Shown here: positions 16,879 through 25,745 of the stretch, one piece after another | Position numbering within the stretch: position 1 is the stretch's first letter | How the letters are laid out: every line of letters begins with the position of its first letter | Origin: Methylobacterium pseudosasicola | GTDB lineage: Bacteria; Pseudomonadota; Alphaproteobacteria; Rhizobiales; Beijerinckiaceae | Reading direction: 5' to 3' | Length of the DNA: 64,000 bases | Assembly (NCBI RefSeq): GCF_900114535.1 | Contig: NZ_FOTK01000014.1 | Span: 62,001 to 126,000 of the forward strand | The notes under the pieces: generated by a model | What the model was told of the DNA's origin: nothing | The model's input: only the letters and a program-made list of their open reading frames with translations | Database searches by the model: none | Made by a program: the position numbers and the translations under genes

Positions 16879-17816
16879 GCGACGTCCCCGTGCTGTCGGT
16901 CATCATCCCGACCTACAACCGCGCCGAAACGCTGCGTCTGTGCCTGCGGGCCTTCGACCGGCAGGTGACCGACGTGCCGTTCGAGATCGTCGTCTGCGAC
17001 GACGGCTCGGCTGATTCCACCGGCACGGTGATCAGCCGCGCGGTCACCACGGGCCGCGTCCCGGTGGTGCATCTGCGCCAGGAGAACCAAGGGGCCAACG
17101 CCGCCCGCAACCACGCCATCGGGGCGGCAAGGGGCGAGCGGCTGCTGATCGTCAACGACGACACGATCCCGTCCCCCGGACTCGTCGCGGCGCATCTCGC
17201 CGCCCATGCCAAGCGGGGCGGGCGCGAGACCGCGATCCTCGGGCGCATGACCATCGATCCGGCGCTGCCGTTCTCGCCGTTCTCGGCCCTGCACCACGAC
17301 GCCTCCTACGATGCGCTGGAAGGCCGCGTTGAGGTCGGCTGGGACGCCTTCCTGACCTGCAACGTCAGCGTCGACCGGCGCCTGCTGGAAGAGGCCGGCG
17401 GGTTCGATCCGCGCCTGACCTGGCACGAGGATATCGAGCTCGGCGAGCGGCTGGCCCGCCGCGGCATGCACCTGTTCTACGCCCCGGAGGCGTTGGCCTA
17501 TCACCACCACCTCCTCGACGAGGCGGCCTATCTGCGGATCGCCGAGCGCGAGGGCGCGGCCCTGGTGCTGTGGTACCGCAAGCGCCCCGACCTCGCCGCC
17601 GATCTCACCCGGCTCGGTCTCGTCGGCCCGCCGCCGCTGGCCGCCTCCCCGCGCCACCGGGTCGCCGACCTGGCGATGCCGAAAGCCCTGCTGCCCGGCT
17701 GGCAGATGGCGGCGCGCGCCCTGACCCGGATCAGCCCGGAAGCGGGCCGGACGATCTGGCGCCGGCTGTTCCAGCGCCAGAAGCGCCTCGCCATCGCCCG
17801 GGCGCTGGCGGCGTGA
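16875..17816 (+). CDS. Glycosyltransferase family 2
   Basis: This 313-residue GT-A enzyme has LSVIIPTYNRAETLRLCL and FEIVVCDDGSADSTGTV as the nucleotide-binding part. NAARNHAIGAARGERLLIVNDD carries the DxD-like NDD at about residue 92-95. FLTCNVSVDRRLLEEAGGFD with TWHEDIELGERLARRG forms the ED-x-ELG catalytic region. The C-terminal 80 residues are basic and may lie on the membrane. It sits between the flippase (ATGA overlap) and the beta-helix lipoprotein (one-base overlap), so it is translationally coupled to both. It adds one sugar of the repeat unit; which sugar is unknown. Confidence 0.9.
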   Translation: MSDVPVLSVIIPTYNRAETLRLCLRAFDRQVTDVPFEIVVCDDGSADSTGTVISRAVTTGRVPVVHLRQENQGANAARNHAIGAARGERLLIVNDDTIPSPGLVAAHLAAHAKRGGRETAILGRMTIDPALPFSPFSALHHDASYDALEGRVEVGWDAFLTCNVSVDRRLLEEAGGFDPRLTWHEDIELGERLARRGMHLFYAPEALAYHHHLLDEAAYLRIAEREGAALVLWYRKRPDLAADLTRLGLVGPPPLAASPRHRVADLAMPKALLPGWQMAARALTRISPEAGRTIWRRLFQRQKRLAIARALAA

Positions 17817-19186
17817 TGCGGTACACCCGACACATCCTTGGTGCCCTGGTCCTGCCGGCGCTCGCCGCGTGCGGCGCGGCCGATGCGCAGTCGCAGCAGA
17901 ACATCCTGGTCGATCCCGCCGGCGGCGCGATGGACAACTACCGCACGGTGGCGCGCCTCGCCGACGTGCCGTTCGCCAGCCTCGGCCCCGGCTCCAGCGT
18001 GCTGATCCGCGGCGGCAGCTACGACACCGTCGCCCTGATCGGCGCCCGCGGCAGCGCCGAGGCGCCGGTCACCGTGGCGGCGGTGGCCGGGACCAAGCCC
18101 GTCCTGTCGAACTCGGTGGTGTTCGAGAACGCCGCCTACGTCACGGTGAGCGGCCTGACCGTGCAGGGCGCGGTCAATTCCGGCTTCATCATCCGCCGCG
18201 GCTCGCATCACGTGACCGTCTCCGGCTCGACCGTGGCGAAATCCGGCCTCGGCATCTGGATCGGCGACGGCGCCGGGGCTGGCCACCGCATCACCGGCAA
18301 CACGCTCGCCGACAACAAGACCCACGGCGTGGCCGTCGACGTGATCAACGTGCCCCCGGAGGACCCGAGCTACATCCTGGCTAACACCGTGACCGGGAAC
18401 GGCATTCACGGGATGGAGATCAACGGCTCCGGCTACGTGGTCGAGGGCAATCGGGTCTCGGGCAACGGTGTCGGGTTGTCGGGCACCTCCGGCATCCACG
18501 TCTACGCCAAGGACGCCGCGCAGGACGCGGGCGACCGCAACACCATCCGGTACAACATCGTCACCGGTCAGAAGGAAACCACCGGCCAGGACGGCAACGG
18601 CATCCAGATCGACCAATGGTGCGACGGCAACATCGTCGCGTTCAACGTCGCCACCGACAATGACGGCGCCGGCATCAACCTGTTCGATGCCGGCTCCAAT
18701 ACGGTGGTGAACAACACCGTCACCGGCAATATGCGCGATTCCGGCGGCAAGCACGTCTATCGCGGCGAAATCGTGCTGGCCTCCGACTACACGAAGAGCA
18801 TCGACCGCACCGCGGGCAACCGGGTGCTCAACAACATCGCCTTCGCCACGCGGCCGGGCATCGCCGCCATCGCGGTCGAGGCGACCACCGCCGACAACGG
18901 CAACGCGATCGGGCCGAACTTCATCGGCAGCAGCGTCGGCGCCCCGCTCTACCGCTGGGCCGCCAAGGCCACCAGCGACGGGGCGAGCCTGCCGCTGAAC
19001 GGCCAGGGCCCCGACCTCGCCGGCACCCCCGCCTTCCGCGACCGCGCCAACCCGTTCGCGGACGGGCTCGCGCTGACCAAGCCCCCCGCCCGCGCCAGCA
19101 TCCCGCTCGGCGCGACCCGCGACCTCGCCGGCCGTGCCTACGCCCCCGGCGAGGCCCCCACCTTCGGCGCGTACAGGAGCCCGTAA
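17816..19186 (+). CDS. Right-handed parallel beta-helix lipoprotein
   Basis: This 456-residue exported protein has a lipobox-like LAAC near residue 20 and a body of right-handed beta-helix repeats of the pectate-lyase/NosD type. Repeating units such as GHRITGNTLADNKTHGVAV, YVVEGNRVSGNGV, GNTIRYNIVTG-like segments, NIVAFNVATDNDGAGINLF and NTVVNNTVTGN each form one coil. In polysaccharide loci such proteins are often lyases, epimerases or acetyl-modifying accessory proteins in the periplasm, for example AlgG/AlgX/AlgL partners. I cannot identify the catalytic residues, so the activity is open. The start ATG overlaps the upstream stop by one base (TGATG). Confidence 0.82.
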   Translation: MRYTRHILGALVLPALAACGAADAQSQQNILVDPAGGAMDNYRTVARLADVPFASLGPGSSVLIRGGSYDTVALIGARGSAEAPVTVAAVAGTKPVLSNSVVFENAAYVTVSGLTVQGAVNSGFIIRRGSHHVTVSGSTVAKSGLGIWIGDGAGAGHRITGNTLADNKTHGVAVDVINVPPEDPSYILANTVTGNGIHGMEINGSGYVVEGNRVSGNGVGLSGTSGIHVYAKDAAQDAGDRNTIRYNIVTGQKETTGQDGNGIQIDQWCDGNIVAFNVATDNDGAGINLFDAGSNTVVNNTVTGNMRDSGGKHVYRGEIVLASDYTKSIDRTAGNRVLNNIAFATRPGIAAIAVEATTADNGNAIGPNFIGSSVGAPLYRWAAKATSDGASLPLNGQGPDLAGTPAFRDRANPFADGLALTKPPARASIPLGATRDLAGRAYAPGEAPTFGAYRSP

Positions 19187-19188
19187 CC

Positions 19189-20316
19189 ATGCTTCGCATC
19201 GGCATCGACGCGCACGTGCTCACCGGCAAGCCACAGGGTAGCCGGACCTGGCTCGTGAACATCATCGGGCGGGCCGCCGCCCGCCACCCGGAGGCGACCT
19301 ACGTGGTCTATTCCGGCGACCCGGAGGCCTGCGCACGGATCGTCTCGGGCGCCAACATCGAGCATCAGCGGCTGCCGCGGGTGCCGGCGAGCGTGCGCCT
19401 GCTGGCGATCTGGCCGTGGCTGGTCTTCCGCGACCGGCTCGACACCCTGCTCACCACCTACATCGCCCCGCCGCTGGTGCCGGGAAGCCGGCAGGTGGTG
19501 GTGGTCCACGACATCCTGTTCGAGACCCACCCGGAATTCTTCTCGTGGCGGATGCGCTGGCGCAACCGCGTGCTGACCCGGCTCTCGGCCAAGCGGGCCA
19601 AGCTGGTCCTGACCATCTCCGACTACAGCCGCGATTCGATCGCCAAGGTCTACGGCATCGAGCGCGAGCGCATCGCCGAAGTGCGCTGCGGCTCGACCCC
19701 GCCCCGGGCCTCGGCGGAGCGGAGCCCGCTGGCGGACGGGCGCCCCTACCTGCTGATGGTCGGCCGCCTGGAGCCGCGCAAGAATCTCGGCCTCGTGCTC
19801 GACGCCTTCGCGCGCCTGCCCGCGGGCGCGGCCCGGCTGATCGTGGTCGGCAAGGGCGACGGCGAGCGGCCCGAGACCCTCGACCGCCTGACCCGGACCC
19901 CGGACGCGGTGCATATCGCTGGCATCGACGATAATGGCCTGTCCGACCTCTACGGACGAGCCGCCGCCCTGGTCTTCCCGAGCCGCGGCGAGGGCTGGGG
20001 CATCCCGGTGCTCGACAGCCTCGCGCGCGGCACGCCGGTGATCGCCTCCAGCCTCACAGCGATCCCCGAGGCGGGTGGCAGCGCGGCGAGCTATTTCGAC
20101 CCGGACGCCCCGGACCGGGTCGAGCGGCTGGCCGAGCTGATGCGCGCGGCGATCGACGGTCGCCTCCCCTTCGACGCCGGGGCCGCAAGGGCGCACGCCG
20201 CCCGCCACGATTGGGACGGGCCGGCCGCCACCTTCGTCGACCTGATGCGCCGGACCTTTCCGGCCCGGACGCCGGCGCGCGACCTCCACGCGCCGGTGCC
20301 GCACCTGCGCGGCTGA
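19189..20316 (+). CDS. Glycosyltransferase family 4
   Basis: This is a 375-residue GT-B retaining glycosyltransferase. The N-terminal half has RIGIDAHVLTGKPQGSRTW and the region VVVVHDILFETHPEFFS, then TISDYSRDSIAKVYGI. The C-terminal half shows MVGRLEPRKNLGLVLDAF, VFPSRGEGWGIPVLDSLARGTPV (the EX7E-like region, glutamate in SRGEGWG) and SLTAIPEAGG. The start to IPEAGG order is typical of mannosyltransferase-like members. It ends the long forward polysaccharide operon and starts two bases after the beta-helix gene. Confidence 0.9.
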   Translation: MLRIGIDAHVLTGKPQGSRTWLVNIIGRAAARHPEATYVVYSGDPEACARIVSGANIEHQRLPRVPASVRLLAIWPWLVFRDRLDTLLTTYIAPPLVPGSRQVVVVHDILFETHPEFFSWRMRWRNRVLTRLSAKRAKLVLTISDYSRDSIAKVYGIERERIAEVRCGSTPPRASAERSPLADGRPYLLMVGRLEPRKNLGLVLDAFARLPAGAARLIVVGKGDGERPETLDRLTRTPDAVHIAGIDDNGLSDLYGRAAALVFPSRGEGWGIPVLDSLARGTPVIASSLTAIPEAGGSAASYFDPDAPDRVERLAELMRAAIDGRLPFDAGAARAHAARHDWDGPAATFVDLMRRTFPARTPARDLHAPVPHLRG

Positions 20317-20342
20317 GCTGCGCCTACTCGGCTACGAGGTGG

Positions 20343-20519
20343 CACATCGGTTTTTGGACGGCGGAACGCGCTCTCCTCCCTCCTGCGGGGAGGAGCTGGA
20401 GGTGGGGGTGGCTCAGAAGGCACCGCTGTGCCCCATCCTGCACCCCCCCACCCCTGCCCCCTCCCCGCAAGGGGGAGGGGAAAAGCGCCGTGCTTCAAGC
20501 GCTTACTGGCGAATCCGCT
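20343..20519. repeat. Palindromic intergenic repeat, copy 1
   Basis: About 177 bases between the convergent GT4 and MFS genes match, in reverse orientation, the element at 43924-44115. Shared parts in order are CACATCG, GGCGGAACGCGCTCTCCTCC, GGGGAGGAG-TGGAGGTGGGGG, CAGAAGGCACC, CACCCC-TGCCCCCTCCCC-like, AAGGGGGAGGGG and AGCGCTTACTG-CGAA followed by AATCCGCT. Internal complementary arms (ctcctccc/gggaggag; cccctccc/gggagggg) allow large hairpins. It has the nature of a REP/BIME-type element and may also end transcription from both sides. Confidence 0.8.
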
Positions 20520-20526
20520 CAGCCTA

Positions 20527-21837
20527 TTAGGCGGGGGTGAGGCCTGGGGCGAAGGTCCCCGCGGGCGTCTCGGCGGCGATCGGGTCCTGGATCAGCACCC
20601 AATATCCGAGCGCCGCCACCACGGCGATCACCGCGCCGGTGATGAAGGCCATGGAGAAATGGCCCGTTCCGCCGACGATGTAACCGGTCACCATCGGGGC
20701 CAGGGCGCCGCCGATATAGCCGCCGAAATTCTGCATGGCGCCGAGGGAGGCTGTGCTGTTGGCCGGCGCCGCCACGGAGGCCATCGCCCAGGCCGCCGAC
20801 GAGCTGACATAGACGAGGAACAACGACGCCGAGATGCACACCATGGCGAGCGTGTCGCTCGGCGTCAGCGCGGCGACCACCGTGCAGGCCGCGGTCGCCA
20901 GCAGGCCCAGCACCATCGGGATCTTGCGACTCCGGATCGGGTCGATTCCGCGCCGGACCAGGATGTCGACGATCCGACCGCCCAGCACACCGCCCAGAAC
21001 CCCGAAGGCGAAGGGTATCGCCCCGATGATGCCGGTCTTCTGCAGGGTGAAGTGCCGCTCGATCTCCAGGTAGCTCGGCAGCCAGGCCGTGTAGAGCCAG
21101 GTCATGTAGATGCAGCCGAAATACCCCATGATCATGCCCCAGCTGGTCCGGTAGCGGAACAGCCGCTTCCACGACTTCCAGGTGACGCGCCGGTCGGTGT
21201 TGGGCGCATCGCCCTCCTCTAGGAAGGCGCGCTCGGCCGGGGTGAGGTCCACTTCGGGCGGATTGCGGAACACCAGGTAGACGATGCCGGCGAGGACCAG
21301 CCCGACCCCGCCCATGATGATGAACATCGCCCGCCAGCCGAAGCTGACCATCAGGAAGGTGAGCAGCGGCAGGGCCAGGAAGGTGCCGAGCGAGGACGCG
21401 CAGTTCCAGATCCCCGTGGCGGTGCCGCGCTCGCGAATGTTGAACCAGTCGCGCGAGACCCGGGCGCAGGTCGGGAAATGCGGCGCCTCGCCGAGGCCGA
21501 GCACGATGCGCGCGCCCACGAACTGCCCGAACGAACTCACCACCCCGCCGAGCATCTGGCCGAGCGACCAGCAGCTCAAGCCGAGGGTCAGCGTCAGGCG
21601 CGGACCCAGCCGGTCGGCGAGCGCCCCGGCCGGCAGCTGCGCGAAGGCGTAGGCCCACAGGAACGCCGACAGCAACAGGCCCATATCGGGGATCGACAGG
21701 CCGAGATCCTGCCGGATCAGCGGGTTGGCCACCGCCAGGGTGGCGCGATCGACGTAATTCACCACCCCGGCCGTCACGAGCAGGATGAGCGAGATCGTCT
21801 GGATGCGCTTCACGCGCGGCGATGCGGCCGGCCCCAT
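20527..21837 (-). CDS. MFS transporter, anion:cation symporter type
   Basis: This is a 436-residue major facilitator with about 12 transmembrane helices. TAGVVNYVDRATLAVANPLI and LLLSAFLWAYAFAQLPAGALADRLGPR form helices 1-2 and the motif A loop. LGLGEAPHFPTCARVSRDWF matches the organic-anion (sugar acid, phthalate-like, ACS) family. An acid sugar or an aromatic acid is a plausible substrate, but only by family. GGGGGGA lies five bases before the ATG at 21837, and longer in-frame starts run into sequence unlike the family. The gene stands alone and is divergent from the DHH gene. Its downstream end faces repeat copy 1. Confidence 0.88.
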   Translation of the reverse strand: MGPAASPRVKRIQTISLILLVTAGVVNYVDRATLAVANPLIRQDLGLSIPDMGLLLSAFLWAYAFAQLPAGALADRLGPRLTLTLGLSCWSLGQMLGGVVSSFGQFVGARIVLGLGEAPHFPTCARVSRDWFNIRERGTATGIWNCASSLGTFLALPLLTFLMVSFGWRAMFIIMGGVGLVLAGIVYLVFRNPPEVDLTPAERAFLEEGDAPNTDRRVTWKSWKRLFRYRTSWGMIMGYFGCIYMTWLYTAWLPSYLEIERHFTLQKTGIIGAIPFAFGVLGGVLGGRIVDILVRRGIDPIRSRKIPMVLGLLATAACTVVAALTPSDTLAMVCISASLFLVYVSSSAAWAMASVAAPANSTASLGAMQNFGGYIGGALAPMVTGYIVGGTGHFSMAFITGAVIAVVAALGYWVLIQDPIAAETPAGTFAPGLTPA

Positions 21838-22039
21838 GGAATCCCCCCGATTTTTTGACGTATGCGCACTCTTCACGGTGCTCCGGGTCCGCCGCATCGT
21901 TTGCGACTCACGGCGGCCCAACGGCATTCTGCACCGAATGCCACCGAGGGGAAGCTGCCGGCTAACAGATCGCCCCCTCGCGTCGCGGGTCCGGGCGTCG
22001 TAGACCAGCCGGACCCGCCACCGACCGAGACCGCCCCGC

Positions 22040-23191
22040 GTGCGCCTGATCCAGATCACCCATCACGACCTCGACGGCTACGGCGCCGCCACGGTCGCCG
22101 CCGCCTGCGCGGCGGTCGAGCGCGTCGTCCACGTGCCGCGCTACAGCGATGTCGGCCCGGTCTTCGAGGACGAGACCAAGCGCCTGGCCCGGGCGGGCGA
22201 GAGCGAGATCCTGCTCATGACCGATCTCGGCCTTGAGGAGCAGACCATCGCGGGCCTCAAGAAATTCGCCGCCATGAACCGCCGCCGCGAGGACGGCCGC
22301 AAGCACCGGCTCGTGGTCCTCGACCACCACGCCTCCTCGCTGGACCAGCTGCGCCGCCAGGGGCTGGAGCCGGTGGCCGATCCGGAGCGGGCCGGCCTGA
22401 GCCGGATCGACCTCGGCGATCCGGATTGCACCCTGCTGATCGACGAGAACGTCTGCGCCACCCGGATGACCTTCGATCACCGGGCGCTGTTCGCCACCCA
22501 CGAGCCGGAGACCGACCTTTCCGCCCTGCTGGCGGCAATCGACGCTGTGGACCTCTGGCGCAAGGACAGCCCGGCCTTCCCGGGGGGCCTGGCGCTGGAC
22601 GAGCTGTTCTGGGAGAGCGTGTCGAGCTTCGTGCCGGTGGGCCATCCCTGGCACGAGACCTTCATGGCCGGCCTGCTGCTCGCCGCCGCTGTCGCCCTGC
22701 GGGAGGGCGCGAGCCCGGCCGATCTGGAGCGCCGCGCCCTGTCGTTCCGCACCGACGTGGCCGAGACCCTGCTGCGCGACGCGCCGGACGATGACCGGGC
22801 GCTCACCACGCGCATGCGCCTCGCCCGGGCGCTCGCCTGCTCCGACGCCCTGTTCCGTCCGCTCAAGGACGGCACGCTCCTGTCCTTCGCCCTCGATTCG
22901 GGCACCTTCCAGCGCGTCTCCGACCTGATCATGGATGCCGGCCGGGCCAAGCGCGTCGTCAACGTCCAGCGGATGGGCACGCTCTCGTTCCGCTCCAATG
23001 ACGGCACGGCCCTCGACGGCGCCCGCCTGTTCCGCGGCGGCGGCCACCGCGACGCCGCCGGCGGCCGGCTCCAGAGCGGCTCGGCCTTCTCGATGGCCGA
23101 CGCGATCGCGCAGGTCGAGCCGGTGCTGAACCCGGACAAGCCCCCGGAGGCGGACAGCCCATTCGCGGCGCTGAAGAACTGGAAGGCGTGA
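22040..23191 (+). CDS. DHH-family phosphoesterase
   Basis: This 383-residue phosphoesterase is of the superfamily that includes NrnA, RecJ and exopolyphosphatases. Motifs seen are THHDLDGYGAA (H9, D10, D12), TDLG (D62), the family-defining DHH at residues 95-97 (VVLDHHASS) and a C-terminal DHHA1 signature RGGGHRDAAGG near residue 340. These bind two metal ions. The substrate could be short RNA, a dinucleotide or a nucleoside bisphosphate; sequence alone does not decide. The start is GTG. It is single and is followed by a 510-base space containing a palindromic repeat. Confidence 0.85.
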   Translation: MRLIQITHHDLDGYGAATVAAACAAVERVVHVPRYSDVGPVFEDETKRLARAGESEILLMTDLGLEEQTIAGLKKFAAMNRRREDGRKHRLVVLDHHASSLDQLRRQGLEPVADPERAGLSRIDLGDPDCTLLIDENVCATRMTFDHRALFATHEPETDLSALLAAIDAVDLWRKDSPAFPGGLALDELFWESVSSFVPVGHPWHETFMAGLLLAAAVALREGASPADLERRALSFRTDVAETLLRDAPDDDRALTTRMRLARALACSDALFRPLKDGTLLSFALDSGTFQRVSDLIMDAGRAKRVVNVQRMGTLSFRSNDGTALDGARLFRGGGHRDAAGGRLQSGSAFSMADAIAQVEPVLNPDKPPEADSPFAALKNWKA

Positions 23192-23702
23192 GGCGGGGCG
23201 TTCCACGCCTGCTGGACTGTGGTCTTTCACAAATTCTTTTGCGAGCGCGGCCGGAACTTCCTTGGATCATTCCGTCCCGGGGCGATCGTCTTGCCGGCGC
23301 CCGAGATCTTGATTCCGGCGATCCGACCGACAGCGTCCAGAGAGGCGATCCGCCCCGTCATCCCGGGGCGCCGCAGGCGAGCCCGGGATCCAGAGCCGCC
23401 GAGTGCGCAAGATCTTGATCCATCTGCGTTTCTGGATCCCGGGCTCCGCTTCGCGGCCCCGGGATGACACGGAGGATGAGCGAGCGCCCCCCAACCGCGC
23501 AGGCGACTGCAGAGAAGAATTTTTTCCAAAGCGAACCTCTGGAACGACAAAACGCTTCGTATTGCTGCCCTGCCTGTGGAGGCGACAAGTAAAGCTTGTG
23601 CTTTGTAGGACCGGCTGAAAGACATCTCCCTAAAGAGATAGCGCCGAGTCGTGACGATCACGATCTCGGCGGCACACGGCCGCCGGAGACAATCCAACAT
23701 CC
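23192..23702. other. Intergenic region with palindrome and MFS promoter
   Basis: These 511 bases hold a palindromic repeat (23357-23468). Beyond it there is a small inverted repeat ATCTC-CCTAAA-GAGAT (about 23624-23639), 64 bases ahead of the MFS start. The stretch 23520-23640 is visibly less GC-rich than coding DNA here, consistent with a promoter. I see no convincing gene; short open frames across it lack family features. Confidence 0.45.
23357..23468. repeat. Large inverted repeat, REP-like palindrome
   Basis: The left arm begins GTCATCCCGGGGCGCCGCAG and ends GAGCCCGGGATCCAGA. The right arm begins TCTGGATCCCGGGCTCCGCT and ends GGCCCCGGGATGAC. The arms pair over most of about 38 bases, with a central stretch of some 35 bases. 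This kind of GTCATCCCGGG palindrome is a common intergenic repeat in rhizobia and relatives. It can act as a transcription attenuator or end signal. Confidence 0.8.
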
Positions 23703-24899
23703 ATGCACCCGGATCGCGTGCCCATCCGCCTCCTGGTCACCATCGCCATCGCCCAGCTCGTGGGCTGGGGCAGCACCAGCCTGACCGCCATCGTCGGCAC
23801 ACAGATCGCCGCCGAGCTCCGCGTGGACATCGCCGCGGTGTTTGCCGGCAACGCCGTCCATTACGCGGTCATGGGCTTGTGCACCCCGTTCCTGGCCCGG
23901 GCGTTCGACCGGTACGGCGCCCGGCGGGTCATGATCGCCGGCAGTCTCGTCGCGGGTCCGGGCTTCGCTGTCATGGCGATCGCGCAGGGCTACGGCACCT
24001 ATCTCGCCGCCTGGGTGATCCTCGGCGCGGCCGGGAGCGCCACGCTGTCGACCGCCGCCAACATCCTGCTGACCGAGATGGTCGGACGGGCAGCCGGCCG
24101 GGCGATCGGGGCGATGATGCTCATGACCGGCCTGTCCAGCAGCCTGTTCTGGCCGACGACGGCGTTCCTGAACGATTTTTTCGGATGGCGGGGCACATGC
24201 GGCGTCTATTCCGGGGCGATGTGGCTCGTCTGCGTGCCGCTCTACCTCTACGGCGTCCCGCGCCGGTCGACGGAGCCCGCCGCTCCCCCCTTGCGCGACG
24301 CGATCCCGGCCGAGCCACCCCCGGAAACCGGCACCTTCGCGCTGATCGTCGTCGGCAGCGCGCTCAGCGCCTTCGTCGCCTTCGGCCTCAGCGCCATCAT
24401 GGTCGAATTGCTGATCGTCGAGGGCTTGAGCCGCCCGGAAGCGATCGGCTACGGCTCCGCCCTCGGGGTGATCCAGATCAGCGCCCGAGCGATCAATTTC
24501 TTCGGCGGCGGGCGCCTGGACGGATTGACGACCGGCCTGATTGCGGCGTTCGCCGTCCTCACGGCGCTGCTGCTGCTCGCCGCGGGCGACGGTGGCCCCG
24601 TCGCGGCCGGGGCGTTCGTCCTGCTCTACGGCCTCGGCAGCGGCGCCATGGCGGTGGCGCGGGCGACGATCCCGCTCGTCTTCTTCGACCGGGCGACCTA
24701 TGCCCGGGCGGCATCCCAGATCGCGCTGCCGCTCAACCTGGCCTCGGCCGTGTCGCCGCCAGCCCTCGCGGCCGTGCTGACCCGGTTCGGCGGCGATGCG
24801 GTGCTCGTGCTCGCAGCCGGATTCATGGCGGCGTCCACGGTCGCGCTTCTGGCGCTGGCGCGCCGCCGCCCGCGCGCTCAATTGATTGTCAGAGCCTGA
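23703..24899 (+). CDS. MFS transporter
   Basis: This is a 398-residue major facilitator with about 12 hydrophobic segments: LLVTIAIAQLVGWGSTSLTA as helix 1, the motif A loop FDRYGARRVMIAGSLVAG and LGAAGSATLSTAANILLTEM near helices 4-5. The family type is the small multidrug or metabolite transporter group, and the substrate is unknown. It starts at an ATG with only weak ribosome site sequence and is preceded by a long leader with a possible hairpin. Its last 11 bases overlap the end of lptB on the opposite strand (convergent, tail to tail). Confidence 0.85.
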   Translation: MHPDRVPIRLLVTIAIAQLVGWGSTSLTAIVGTQIAAELRVDIAAVFAGNAVHYAVMGLCTPFLARAFDRYGARRVMIAGSLVAGPGFAVMAIAQGYGTYLAAWVILGAAGSATLSTAANILLTEMVGRAAGRAIGAMMLMTGLSSSLFWPTTAFLNDFFGWRGTCGVYSGAMWLVCVPLYLYGVPRRSTEPAAPPLRDAIPAEPPPETGTFALIVVGSALSAFVAFGLSAIMVELLIVEGLSRPEAIGYGSALGVIQISARAINFFGGGRLDGLTTGLIAAFAVLTALLLLAAGDGGPVAAGAFVLLYGLGSGAMAVARATIPLVFFDRATYARAASQIALPLNLASAVSPPALAAVLTRFGGDAVLVLAAGFMAASTVALLALARRRPRAQLIVRA

Positions 24900-25635
24900 A
24901 ATCCTCGCCCAGATACAGCCGCCGGGCATCCGGGTTCGCCACGATCTCCTCCGGGGTGCCCTCGGTGAGGATGCGGCCGGAATGGGCGATGTAGGCGCGG
25001 TCGGTCAGGCCCAGGGTCTCACGCACGTTGTGGTCGGTGATGAGCACGCCGATGCCGCGCTGCTTGAGATGCTTCACCAGGTTCTGGATGTCGCCCACCG
25101 CGATCGGGTCGATGCCGGCAAAGGGCTCGTCGAGCAGCATGAAGGTCGGCGAGGAGGCGAGCGCCCGGGCGATCTCGCAGCGCCGCCGCTCGCCGCCGGA
25201 GAGCGCGATCGAGGGCGCCTTGCGCAGGCGCGCGATGTCGAACTCCTCGAGCAGCGCATCGAGCTTGCGCGCCCGCTCCTTGCGATCGGGCTCGACCACT
25301 TCGAGCACGGCGCGGATGTTGTCCTCGACGGTGAGCCCCCGGAAGATCGAGGCTTCCTGCGGCAGGTAGCCGATGCCGAGCCGCGCCCGCTGGTACATGG
25401 GCAGGTGGGTGATCGGCAGGCCGTCCAGGGTGATGTGGCCGCGGTCGGCCACCACCAGCCCGGTGATCATGTAGAAGATCGTGGTCTTGCCGGCCCCGTT
25501 GGGCCCGAGCAGCCCCACCGCCTCGCCGGTCCGGACCGTCAGCCCCGCCTCGTGCACGACGGTGCGGGCGCCGTAGCTCTTGCGCAGGCCGCGCACGCTG
25601 AGGATGCCGGGGCCGCCCTCCTCCGACGCGGCCAT
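24889..25635 (-). CDS. lptB: LPS export ABC transporter ATP-binding protein LptB
   Basis: This ATPase subunit of the LptB2FGC complex extracts lipopolysaccharide from the inner membrane. Seen are Walker A GPNGAGKTT (about 41-49), a Q-loop YLPQEASIF, the ABC signature LSGGERRR, Walker B FMLLDEPFAGID and the switch histidine ITDHNVRE. The segment between the lptA stop (25746) and this ATG keeps an open frame with a basic stretch (GRLFGRRARAPV). A TTG at 25749 overlapping the lptA stop by TTGA would give a 286-residue protein with an N-terminal extension, as in many alphaproteobacterial LptB proteins. The true start is undecided. The last 11 bases overlap the convergent MFS gene. Confidence 0.92.
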   Translation of the reverse strand: MAASEEGGPGILSVRGLRKSYGARTVVHEAGLTVRTGEAVGLLGPNGAGKTTIFYMITGLVVADRGHITLDGLPITHLPMYQRARLGIGYLPQEASIFRGLTVEDNIRAVLEVVEPDRKERARKLDALLEEFDIARLRKAPSIALSGGERRRCEIARALASSPTFMLLDEPFAGIDPIAVGDIQNLVKHLKQRGIGVLITDHNVRETLGLTDRAYIAHSGRILTEGTPEEIVANPDARRLYLGEDFRL

Positions 25636-25745
25636 CTCGTCAGCATCGGCAACGGGCGCGCGCGCGCGCCGGCCGAACAGGCGGCCGAGCAGCGTCGGGC
25701 GGCCCGCCGCATCCTGCGGCTCCGCCCGGAACGCGACCGCGCCGC

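Noticed and set aside
15966..17657. A 563-codon open frame antisense to the flippase and GT2 genes
   Set aside because: Low-complexity composition with no recognised motif, and the sense-strand genes are clear families.
20339..20530. A 63-codon open frame in repeat copy 1
   Set aside because: It is read through a palindromic element and has no family match in sense.
23357..23468. Attachment site of an integrated element
   Set aside because: It is a self-complementary palindrome with no integrase or second direct copy near it; a REP-like repeat explains it better.
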